Of a DNA stretch of 33,682 nt, positions 15,312 to 23,257 are shown piece by piece (within the stretch, counting starts at the first letter, position 1; the number at the start of each line of letters is the position of its first letter). The notes below the pieces were generated by a model, which worked only from the letters and a program-made list of their open reading frames with translations, had not been told where the DNA came from and did not search any database. The position numbers were made by a program, and so were the translations under genes. Source of the stretch: Singulisphaera sp. GP187 (GTDB taxonomy: Bacteria; Planctomycetota; UBA1135; UBA2386); assembly GCA_945871815.1 (NCBI GenBank), contig CAMBXM010000024.1, positions 1 through 33,682 on the forward strand. The letters run 5' to 3'.

Positions 15312-18295
15312 CTTGGGGTCCGTTGCAGTTGCGAGTGTTCTGCGAGCTGTGCCGCCGCATCGCGCAGGCGATCGACTGGCCATTCAGGATCGTAGACGAT
15401 GCGCTCGCCGATCGAACGGAAAAGGGCAGCGCCGGCCGCCGTGCGCACGGCGCGGTCCTCATCGACGAGCCCGCGACCGAGCAGCATGAGCGACGCGCGA
15501 TCGGTTCGCCCTCCGAGCGCGACCTGAAGCGCCTGCCGCTGCGCCGCGGGCCCATCGGCAAAGGCCAGAATGGAAGCCGTTGCTGGCAAATCAGCGCGCC
15601 AGATGCGGAGCAACTCAGCCTCGGCCCCACGCCCGCGCAGGGCCACCGCCGCCGCTTCGATGACGAATGGATCCGCCAGCTCCCGCAATGCCGCCAGCGC
15701 GGCAGGTGGCGACGCACTTGCGCCCCATTGCGCCACCAGTGCGGCGGCGGAACGCGAACGGAACCGGTGGCGCAACGCGATCGCCAGCGGACCATCGCCA
15801 ACCGCGAGTTCGGCGAGGCGCTCCGCTGGCGGCAACTCGGTCCAATCGGCGAGCGGCGAGTGCGCCTGAAGGCCGGCGAGGACTGGCCGCAAGAGCGGCG
15901 GCGCATCGGCGGCAAAGCCCGCGTCGAGCGCCAGTGCCGCCCGACCCGCGTTGCGCCGTTCGCGGACGCGCTGGTCCTTGCGATCCGGCAAGGCCAGGGC
16001 AGCCTGCAGGATCGGCGACGGCGACCCGAGATGAAAAAAGCGCGCCGCCAAGACACTCGCGTCAGCGACCTGGGCTGGGTTGGCCGGGTCCGCCGCCGCA
16101 ATCGAGCGTTCGGCAATGCGAACCGCAATCGCCAAGACCTCGCGCCGCAGGAGCACCGACAACGGCCGTTCCCGCAGCGCCTTCGCGAGCACTGGTTCGG
16201 CCAGCGCCCAGGCCCCGATGTCCGCAGTCAGCGCCTGCAACCGGGCGCGACCGGTGGCATCGAGCTTCGAACGCACCACGCTGGCGAGCGCTGCCGCGTT
16301 CGCGTCCAAGGTCGCGTTCGGCGAGCCCGACGCCGATCGCACGGCAGGAAGTGGCGTCGCCTCACTCGGGGCAACCAGCGGCGGCGCCAGTTCGGCCAAC
16401 AGGGCCGACCGCAGATCGCCGACGCTGCCAAGACCAGCCGAGTGCAAGTGCCAACGGGCGGCGATTGGCAGGCCATCGAGAACTTCGGCGATGCGATCCC
16501 ACTCAGGCGGGCGGGCAAGTCCGCAAAGCAGCAGTGTGCGCTCGAAGAGGAACACCCCGCACCACGGATGCACCACGGCAGCACTCGCGAGCGCCGACAG
16601 CAGCAGATCAGGCGGAGCGGTGTCGAGGGCAATTGCTTGCAGCACCGCACCGTTCGTCGCAGCTCGACGCATGGCGGCGTGTTCGGCAACCGTCGCCCGC
16701 CCTGGAAGTGCCGCACCCAGCAGCGTGCCATCGATGACCGCAGCACAACTCCCCAGCGGCACGTGCAGCAAGAAGGTGCGGCTGCCAAGAAGTGCCGGCG
16801 CGGCTCCCGCCAAGTTGGGCTGCAACACACCGGGCGCAGGAGCCACAGGACCGTCGGCCTGCAAGCGTGGCTGCAGCGCGATGGCATCGGCGCACGGCTC
16901 GATCCAGGCGACGGCATCGAGCTGGAAGTCGCGCGCACACGCGCGCAAGCGCCCCGTGTGCGGGCCCAATACCGCAATGGTCCCGCGGTCGGGCGCGAGC
17001 GCCATCGCCGCAAACATCAGCAGCGTCGCATGGTCGCACGACGGACCCGCGCGATCCACTTCGAGGCCGTCGATGGCCAGGGTGATCTGCTGCGTTCGCG
17101 CAGACCAGCTGGCCCGGGCCGTTCCCGAACGCCCGAGCACGACATCTTCGGTCGCCGAGGACGACGACGTCGCGCCGCCGAACACGACGACCGCGAAGCC
17201 ACCGGCGATTGTGCTGATGCCGCCTAGCGCCGTTCGTCGCACCAGGGCGAGCGACGCCCCTACTGCGAGCACCGCCGCGACCACGCCGATCGAGAGCCCG
17301 ATCTGGCAACCCGCGACGCCGAGGATCGCCCCTGCGAGAGCGCGCCCGCCCGCAGCGAGGAGTTCGCGTGGCGAGCCGGAGCCCATGGCGTTGGCGAGCA
17401 GAAACGCCGAGGCAACGGCAATGCCGGTCGTTCGCGACAACGGGTCGCTTGCAGCGGCCGCGGCGAACGCGGCGAGCACTACCGTGGCGAGGCCATTGGC
17501 GCGCGCCAGGGTCGCGAGTGGTAGGCGCGCCGCCATTCCGAACCCAAGCGCGGCGGCCGCAAATGCGCCAGCACTGCAGTCAGCGCCAGGCCACGCCATT
17601 GACTGTTCGCCGAGACCGGCGGGGATGCAGACGAACCAGACCAGCACGGCACCGGCCGGAAGCGCCAGCGACGGCATCGCTCGGGCTGCGACACGACTCG
17701 AGGCGACGACCGCGCGGGGCGCGAGCGTGGCCGCGGCAAGCCAGAGCACGGCGCCAGTGGCGAAGACCGGCGCCCACTCAGGCACCGCAAACACCGACAG
17801 GATCGACAGGGATGCTGCAGCGCCGAGCCCGGCACCAGCGAGCAGCGTTGCGCCGCCGGAAGCCCGACCGCCAACCATGGCGGCGAGCAGCGCCGCGGCA
17901 GACGCCAAGGGCAGCGCCAAGAGTGGCACGGCCGCAAAGGTGGTCGAGGCAGTGCGCGGCGACATGGTTGCGACGGCCATGGCCGCGAGCACAACGGCAC
18001 CGATGAGCGCGGCCGCGAGTGCCATGAAGGAACGCCTGCGCGCTTGCCAAGCGACGCCGATGCCAGCACCGATAGCGCACGTGAACGCAGTGAGCACCCG
18101 CTCGTCGAACGGCAATAGGGGCACGCCCACCGAAACCGCGCGCCAGGTCGACACGGAGGCCCACCACAAAGCCCCGCCAGCGCCAAGCAGTCCCGCAGCT
18201 ACCGCTGCCGACCACCACCCAGCACGCGGCGGCGCGACGGTGCTGGCGACGGCAGCATCAACGGTAAAACCGGACTCGGGCATCGGCCCCAACAT
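15308..18295 (-). CDS. Large membrane protein fused to degenerate spermidine-synthase-like domain and helical repeats
   Basis: A 995-aa protein from ATG 18295 (ATG 18283 is also possible; the frame stays open back to the ptsN-like gene, so an extra N-terminus from a GTG or TTG cannot be excluded). Residues about 25-375 contain about a dozen Ala/Gly/Leu-rich transmembrane segments. Residues about 385-600 resemble the spermidine-synthase fold: ITLAIDGLEVDR, then CDHATLLMFAAMALAPDRG, the glycine-rich strand TIAVLGPHTGRL, and AVAWIEP where the acidic cofactor-binding residue sits. The catalytic aspartates of true aminopropyltransferases are not evident. Residues about 690-990 are Ala/Leu/Arg-rich helical repeats with short pairs, like a HEAT or TPR solenoid. 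It resembles fused MFS/spermidine-synthase proteins of unknown function. It shares an ATGA overlap with lpxD, which suggests an envelope link. Confidence 0.65.
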   Translation of the reverse strand: MLGPMPESGFTVDAAVASTVAPPRAGWWSAAVAAGLLGAGGALWWASVSTWRAVSVGVPLLPFDERVLTAFTCAIGAGIGVAWQARRRSFMALAAALIGAVVLAAMAVATMSPRTASTTFAAVPLLALPLASAAALLAAMVGGRASGGATLLAGAGLGAAASLSILSVFAVPEWAPVFATGAVLWLAAATLAPRAVVASSRVAARAMPSLALPAGAVLVWFVCIPAGLGEQSMAWPGADCSAGAFAAAALGFGMAARLPLATLARANGLATVVLAAFAAAAASDPLSRTTGIAVASAFLLANAMGSGSPRELLAAGGRALAGAILGVAGCQIGLSIGVVAAVLAVGASLALVRRTALGGISTIAGGFAVVVFGGATSSSSATEDVVLGRSGTARASWSARTQQITLAIDGLEVDRAGPSCDHATLLMFAAMALAPDRGTIAVLGPHTGRLRACARDFQLDAVAWIEPCADAIALQPRLQADGPVAPAPGVLQPNLAGAAPALLGSRTFLLHVPLGSCAAVIDGTLLGAALPGRATVAEHAAMRRAATNGAVLQAIALDTAPPDLLLSALASAAVVHPWCGVFLFERTLLLCGLARPPEWDRIAEVLDGLPIAARWHLHSAGLGSVGDLRSALLAELAPPLVAPSEATPLPAVRSASGSPNATLDANAAALASVVRSKLDATGRARLQALTADIGAWALAEPVLAKALRERPLSVLLRREVLAIAVRIAERSIAAADPANPAQVADASVLAARFFHLGSPSPILQAALALPDRKDQRVRERRNAGRAALALDAGFAADAPPLLRPVLAGLQAHSPLADWTELPPAERLAELAVGDGPLAIALRHRFRSRSAAALVAQWGASASPPAALAALRELADPFVIEAAAVALRGRGAEAELLRIWRADLPATASILAFADGPAAQRQALQVALGGRTDRASLMLLGRGLVDEDRAVRTAAGAALFRSIGERIVYDPEWPVDRLRDAAAQLAEHSQLQRTPR

Positions 18296-18425
18296 AGCTG
18301 CTGGAAGCAACTTGTCGCGGGTCGACTGGCTACCCCGCCGCACCACGGCAGGCGGCACCGACCATGGCGTCGCCGGGCCGAAGGTGCGAGCGGGCAGCGA
18401 CGGCTCGCTCGTTACCGCGGACCGC

Positions 18426-18899
18426 TCAAGGGGCGCGGGCGGCATCCAGTTCGCGCAGGGCCGCGATGGCCTCGGCGGGAGTCTTGCACAGCAGCAAGCG
18501 CTGCCTGACATCGGCGCGCGCCAACATGCGCGCGATTTCTGCCAGCGTCTTGATGTGCATCAGCTTTTTGTGTCGCGGATAAATGAGCCCGACCAGGATC
18601 TGCGCGGGCTTCTTGTCCACGGCCTCGAACGGGATCCCATCCGGGGCAAGCGCCAGGATCGCGAGCAAGTCATCGATGCCGTCGACCGCGGCGTGTGGGA
18701 TTGCGATGCCGTGCTCCATGCCAGTCGACATGCTGCGCTCCCTTTCCACCAGCGCGCGCTCGATCATCGGCGCCACTGCCGCGGAGTAGCGGCCCGAGCG
18801 CACCGGTAGCGCCGCGAGAATCGAGAGAGCCTGCCATTTGTCGGCGGCTCGCAGCGGCACCTCCACTAGGTCCTGCACGATGAGTTCGGAGAGCTTCAT
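18426..18899 (-). CDS. ptsN: PTS EIIA domain protein, nitrogen-regulatory (PtsN-like)
   Basis: A 157-aa single-domain protein starting at MKLSELIVQDLVEVPL. It matches the PTS_EIIA type-2 (fructose/mannitol) fold. The phosphorylation site is H69 in MEHGIAIPHA, equivalent to the active His of E. coli EIIA-Ntr. Other family blocks are MIERALVERERSMSTG, VGLIYPRHKKLMHIKTLAEIARML and a terminal AIAALREL. As a stand-alone EIIA without permease domains it is probably regulatory, receiving phosphate from NPr. It heads the leftward unit containing lpxD. In other bacteria PtsN affects potassium transport and envelope homeostasis, which makes the neighbourhood suggestive, but no regulatory target can be read from sequence. 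The paralog assignment (PtsN versus another EIIA-2) is moderately sure. Confidence 0.85.
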   Translation of the reverse strand: MKLSELIVQDLVEVPLRAADKWQALSILAALPVRSGRYSAAVAPMIERALVERERSMSTGMEHGIAIPHAAVDGIDDLLAILALAPDGIPFEAVDKKPAQILVGLIYPRHKKLMHIKTLAEIARMLARADVRQRLLLCKTPAEAIAALRELDAARAP

Positions 18900-19017
18900 G
18901 CGCGCGCACAACCGACCTGCGAAATCACCTTCGCTGCGGCGCGAAGATCAGAGCCCCATGGGCAACTCAAGCAACCGCAAAGTCGGAAACCACGAGAACG
19001 CACTTCCTTGCGCCTGC

Positions 19018-19041
19018 CGAGCGAAATAAAAACCTCGCTCG
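19018..19041 (+). promoter_or_regulatory. Hairpin with A-rich loop in the secretin gene leader
   Basis: CGAGCGA at 19018-19024 and TCGCTCG at 19035-19041 form a perfect seven-base stem around AATAAAAACC. The A-rich patch is striking in this GC-rich DNA. It lies between the divergent ptsN-like and gspD-like genes, about 70 bases before the gspD start, so it may be a leader structure or an AT-rich promoter element. No further support is available. Confidence 0.3.
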
Positions 19042-19095
19042 CTCCGTCGGAGGCCGCTCAGAATCAAACGGTCACGCCACTCCGGCCCAAGCAGC

Positions 19096-19101
19096 AGGAA
19101 A
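19096..19101 (+). promoter_or_regulatory. Ribosome binding site deciding the secretin start
   Basis: AGGAAA lies eight bases before ATG 19110. It supports that start over the longer open frame that begins at 19008 and over the internal ATG at 19146. Confidence 0.6.
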
Positions 19102-19109
19102 CCACGCTG

Positions 19110-21515
19110 ATGTCCGATCCGATCCGCCGTTCGTCGCGCCGCGCCATGTTCGCTTCGCTGTCGGCCGCTTTGATGCCCGCTGCGCCGCGCCGTACTGCCG
19201 CGTCCAGCTTTGCCATCGCTCTCGCTCTCTCTTCCTTTGCGACCGGGACGTTCCTCCCTGCCCTGGGTGCGCAGACGCCACCACCGGTGACGCCACCCCC
19301 CGAGCAGGTCGGAGGCACGCAGGAGCCGCAGGCCGGCAAACCGCGCATGGAGGTCAAGGGCGACAAGATCGTGTTCTCGATGAGCGAGACTTCGGGCATG
19401 GACCTGAAGGAGTTCGTGAAGTGGGCCCAGGAGATGACGGGCTACCGCTTCTACTTCAACGAGAACGAACTGCAGCAGAGTCCCAGCGGCACGCGCGTCA
19501 GCTTCCTCGGCACCTTCACGTTCAATCGCGACGGCTTCGTGAAGGAGTTCTTCGGCTTCTTCCAGACGATGCTCTACATCAAGGGCTTCGCCTTGCTGCC
19601 GCGCGGAACGGGAGAGCAGGAACTGCTCGAGATCGTTTCGATGAGCGGCCAGCGTGCGCGCGACGTCAACAGCAGCGCCCGCTACGTGGCGCTCGAGTCG
19701 ATCGAGGAGTACCGGAGCCAGACCGGCGTGCCGATCCTGACGACCGTCCCGCTGAAGAACATCAACGCCAACATCGCAACCAACGCCTTGCGCCCGTTCT
19801 TCGCGCAAGCCGGTGCCGCCGCTGGCGCTGCGAGTCTGACGTTCGGAACTGCCGGTAACAACACGGCTCTGCTACTGCAGGGCTTTGGGCCGCAGGTCTA
19901 CGACGCCGTCAAGCTGCTGCAGTTGGTCGACAAGCCGGTCGAGTCCCCAGAACTCGTCACCCAAGTACACCGCCTGGAGCACGCGGCCCCGGAAGAACTC
20001 GAACCGATCCTGACCGAGATCCTCGACAACCGTTCGCGCGTCCGCCAACAGGCACTCGCGGAGTCCGGCCAAGCCGGCGCGTCGGGAGCGCCGATGCAGG
20101 CAGGTGGGCAGAGTCAGATGAAGGTCGTCGTCAACCCAGCCCTCAAGGCGCTGGTTTTGTCCGGCACTGCGGAGCAGGTGAGCGAAGCACTCGAGCTCGT
20201 CGCCCGACTCGATGTGCCGCCAGAACCATTCGATGGCCAGGCCTCCGTGATCCCACTGAAGAACGTGCTCGCCGAGGACCTGCAACGGACGCTCAATGAG
20301 TTCGTGGCGGAGGACCAGCGCGCCGACCAGCAGGCCCAGGCAGGCCAACCCGGCGCCGGTAGTTCGCGCCGCCCCCGTCCGACCGTCATCCGCGTGCACA
20401 AGGAGAGCAACAGCCTCCTGATCTCAGCCGCAGCGACCAAGTACAAGCAGATCGTCTCGCTCATCGACGAACTCGACAAGCGCCAGCCCCAGGTGCTCAT
20501 CGAGTGTGCCCTGGTCGAACTGACCACTGGCGACCTCGACCGCTTCGGCGTCGAACTCGGCTTGATCGACCTCAAGCAGAACGGCGACTTCACCCGCGGC
20601 TTCGGCTTCTCGAACTTCGGTCTGTCGACCTTCCAAGACAACGACGACGACGGCATCCCAGACACTCGCCTGCCTGACTTCGACAACCCGCTGCAGGGTG
20701 TGACCGGCGGCATCATCAGCGGCGGCGACTTCGCCGTCCCGGCACTGGTCAACGCACTGTCGACCGACGATCGCGCCAACATCCTGTCGATGCCGAGCGT
20801 GCTGGTGAACAACAACTCACCGGCAACCGTAACGACCGAAGAGGAGCGTCCGACCCTGACGCAGAACCAGGGCAACGCCACGACGCAGTCCGGCGTCGGC
20901 ACGCCCCGCAACGCCGGTATCACGCTCGAGATCTCGCCGACGATCAGCAAGAACAACTACTTGCGCCTCAACATCAGTCTCGAGGTCTCGCGCTTCATCG
21001 GCGCCTTCGACCCCAACTCGGCGACCGGTGGCGGCATCGTCGTGCGCCGCACGATCGAAACGCAGGTGACGATGCCGAGCGGCGACACGATGGTGCTCGG
21101 TGGTGTGATCGACGATCAAGAGTCGCACAGCGACCGCGGCATCCCGTTCCTCAAGGACCTGCCGCTGCTGGGCTTCTTGTTCCGCAGCAGTGATGACACG
21201 TCGAACAAGACGAACCTCTACTTCTTCGTGACGCCCACGATTCTCGACGAAGACGACTTCGACGACCTGTGGCAACTCAGTCTGCAGAAGAAGATGGAAG
21301 CCGATCGCTACATCGGCACGCGGCGCCTGCGCCTCATCGATCGCAAGTGGACCAGCCCGAGCGCCGCGCAAGCCCGCACGCTGGAGGACACCGGCACGTC
21401 GCTGGAGGACATCGATCGCTTCAGCGACAACGAGATGCCGTACTACCACCGGCCCGATCGCCAGAAGACGCAAGCTACGCCCAGCGGTCCCGTGACTCCC
21501 AACCAAGGCCAGTGA
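19110..21515 (+). CDS. gspD: Type II secretion / type IV pilus secretin (GspD/PilQ family)
   Basis: An 801-aa outer-membrane secretin that forms the multimeric exit channel. The leader is long: about 30 polar residues, then ASSFAIALALSSFATGTFLP and cleavage near ALGAQ. N-terminal ring domains follow: an N0-like region (DLKEFVKWAQEMTGYRFYFN), then N1/N2-type blocks (VTQVHRLEHAAPEELEPILT and VIPLKNVLAEDLQRTLNEFV, then IRVHKESNSLLISAAATKY). The secretin core starts at QVLIECALVELTTGDLDRFG and includes ALSTDDRANILSMPSVLVNN and MPSGDTMVLGGVIDDQE (about 653-669), then GIPFLKDLPLLGFLFRS and NLYFFVTPTIL. A Q/G/A-rich linker near 400-430 separates the ring domains. About 90 C-terminal residues after the core (from about 715) are acidic and unlike known pilotin-binding tails. 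It heads an operon with the ATPase and platform genes. Confidence 0.92.
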   Translation: MSDPIRRSSRRAMFASLSAALMPAAPRRTAASSFAIALALSSFATGTFLPALGAQTPPPVTPPPEQVGGTQEPQAGKPRMEVKGDKIVFSMSETSGMDLKEFVKWAQEMTGYRFYFNENELQQSPSGTRVSFLGTFTFNRDGFVKEFFGFFQTMLYIKGFALLPRGTGEQELLEIVSMSGQRARDVNSSARYVALESIEEYRSQTGVPILTTVPLKNINANIATNALRPFFAQAGAAAGAASLTFGTAGNNTALLLQGFGPQVYDAVKLLQLVDKPVESPELVTQVHRLEHAAPEELEPILTEILDNRSRVRQQALAESGQAGASGAPMQAGGQSQMKVVVNPALKALVLSGTAEQVSEALELVARLDVPPEPFDGQASVIPLKNVLAEDLQRTLNEFVAEDQRADQQAQAGQPGAGSSRRPRPTVIRVHKESNSLLISAAATKYKQIVSLIDELDKRQPQVLIECALVELTTGDLDRFGVELGLIDLKQNGDFTRGFGFSNFGLSTFQDNDDDGIPDTRLPDFDNPLQGVTGGIISGGDFAVPALVNALSTDDRANILSMPSVLVNNNSPATVTTEEERPTLTQNQGNATTQSGVGTPRNAGITLEISPTISKNNYLRLNISLEVSRFIGAFDPNSATGGGIVVRRTIETQVTMPSGDTMVLGGVIDDQESHSDRGIPFLKDLPLLGFLFRSSDDTSNKTNLYFFVTPTILDEDDFDDLWQLSLQKKMEADRYIGTRRLRLIDRKWTSPSAAQARTLEDTGTSLEDIDRFSDNEMPYYHRPDRQKTQATPSGPVTPNQGQ

Positions 21516-21519
21516 TCTC

Positions 21520-23235
21520 GTGACCATGCTGCAGGATCGAATTCGCGAAGGGCTCCTGCGCAAGGCGGGGCTGACCCAGATCCAGATCGACGATGCTCTC
21601 GCCGCCGAACACGAAAGCGGGCTGGGCCTCGATCAGGTTCTGATCACCAAGAACTTCCTGCCCGAAGCCAAGTGTTTGCAGTTCTTCGCTGACTTCCTCG
21701 GCATGGAGTTCCGGCCAAGCCTCGAGGGCATCGGGGTGCCTGGCGACTTCATCCACAAGGTGCCGGTGCAGTTCGCCCGTACGCACGGGCTGATCGCCAT
21801 CGCGATTCGAGAAGGCGTGCTGCAGGTGGCGACGCACAAGCCGCTCGAAGTGCAACCGATGGATGACCTCGCAACGATGCTGCGTTGCGAAGTCGAAGGC
21901 GTACTGACGCCGCGGTCCGAGATCGCCAACCTGATCAACCGCGCCTACCGCCACAAGGCCGACGGAGTCGACGAAGCCCTCGAGGACATCGAGGACACCG
22001 ACATCGTCGCGGTCGCGGGCCAGATCCAGGAGAGCGAAGACCTCCTCGACCAGAACAAGGCGCCGGTCATCAAGTTGGTGAACATGCTGCTGTTCCAGGC
22101 GCTCAAACTGCGCGCCTCGGACATCCACCTGCAGCCCTACGCCGACCGCCTCCAGGTCCGCATGCGCATCGACGGCGTGCTCTACGACATGGAGTCGGTG
22201 CCCAAGCGCGCGCAAGAGGCGATCGTGAGCCGCGTCAAGGTCATGGGCAAAATGGACATCGCCGAGCGCCGGCTGCCGCAGGACGGCCGCGCGAGCATTC
22301 GCATCGGCGATGGCGACGTCGACGTGCGCATCAGCTCGGTGCCCGTCACCAGCGGGGAACGCATCGTCTTCCGCATCCTCGACAAGACGACCAAGATCTA
22401 CAGCCTGGAGCAGATCGGGCTATCGCTCGACAACCAGCGCACGATCAAGCGCTACATCAACTACTCCCACGGCATCATCTTCGTCACCGGCCCAACGGGT
22501 TCGGGCAAGACGACGACGCTCTATGCCTGCCTCGACGCGATCAACGCGCCCAGCCTCAACATCCTGACCATCGAAGACCCTGTCGAATACAACCTCGACG
22601 GCATCAGTCAGGTGCAAGTCAACGTCAAGAAGGGTCTGACCTTCGCCAACGGCCTGCGCAGCTTCTTGCGTCAGGACCCGGACGTCATGATGGTCGGCGA
22701 AGTGCGCGACAACGAGACCGCGGACATCGCCATCCGCGCCGCCCTGACGGGCCACTTGGTGTTCTCGACGGTGCACACCAACGATTCCGCGTCGACCGTT
22801 ACGCGCCTGATCGACATCGGCGTGGAGCCATATCTGGTGTCGTCGTCGATGCTGCTGGTCGTCGCCCAGCGACTGCTGCGAACCGTGTGCGCGAACTGCC
22901 GCGAACCGGTCGAGCCCGACGAGCAGATGCTGTTCCACCTCGAAGACCTCAAGCTGAAGCGCGAGCAGTTCCAGAACGGCAAACTGATGATCGGCCGCGG
23001 CTGTGACGAGTGCTTCCATTCGGGCTACGCCGGCCGGACTGCCATCTACGAGGTCATGCCCATCGACAGTGCCGTGCAGGAACAAATCGTGCGCAAGGCA
23101 ACCGCCAGCGAGATCAAGCGGTCGGCCCTCGAGCGCGGCCTCCGCACCTTGCGCATGGACGGCGTGGACAAACTGCTCGCGGGGTTGACGACACCGGACG
23201 AAGTCCTGCGCGTCACCCAACTGGACGTGACGTGA
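21520..23235 (+). CDS. gspE: Type II secretion / type IV pilus assembly ATPase (GspE/PilB family)
   Basis: A 571-aa cytoplasmic hexameric ATPase that powers pseudopilus or pilus assembly. The N-terminal MshEN-like domain (1-150) has LLRKAGLTQIQIDDALA. ASDIHLQPYADRLQVRMRID is the N2 domain block. The Walker A motif is GPTGSGKTTTLYA (from about residue 324), the Asp box is TIEDPVEY, Walker B is LRQDPDVMMVGEVRD, and the His box is HLVFSTVHTNDS. A tetracysteine zinc motif, C-A-N-C (about 456-459) and C-D-E-C (about 495-498), is present as in GspE and PilB but not in retraction ATPases of the PilT type. The GTG start at 21520 is four bases after the secretin stop; ATG at 21526 is an alternative. 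Co-transcription with the secretin is clear. Confidence 0.95.
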   Translation: MTMLQDRIREGLLRKAGLTQIQIDDALAAEHESGLGLDQVLITKNFLPEAKCLQFFADFLGMEFRPSLEGIGVPGDFIHKVPVQFARTHGLIAIAIREGVLQVATHKPLEVQPMDDLATMLRCEVEGVLTPRSEIANLINRAYRHKADGVDEALEDIEDTDIVAVAGQIQESEDLLDQNKAPVIKLVNMLLFQALKLRASDIHLQPYADRLQVRMRIDGVLYDMESVPKRAQEAIVSRVKVMGKMDIAERRLPQDGRASIRIGDGDVDVRISSVPVTSGERIVFRILDKTTKIYSLEQIGLSLDNQRTIKRYINYSHGIIFVTGPTGSGKTTTLYACLDAINAPSLNILTIEDPVEYNLDGISQVQVNVKKGLTFANGLRSFLRQDPDVMMVGEVRDNETADIAIRAALTGHLVFSTVHTNDSASTVTRLIDIGVEPYLVSSSMLLVVAQRLLRTVCANCREPVEPDEQMLFHLEDLKLKREQFQNGKLMIGRGCDECFHSGYAGRTAIYEVMPIDSAVQEQIVRKATASEIKRSALERGLRTLRMDGVDKLLAGLTTPDEVLRVTQLDVT

Positions 23236-23257
23236 ACCCCGCAGCGAGCCAATAGCC

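Noticed and set aside
16080-18809. Long plus-strand open frame of about 909 codons opposite the 995-aa membrane protein gene
   Set aside because: Its product is Ser/Ala/Arg/Thr-rich with no domain, and it mirrors the real minus-strand frame; GC-rich genes commonly leave open antisense frames. The minus strand has membrane helices, domain structure and an ATGA link to lpxD.
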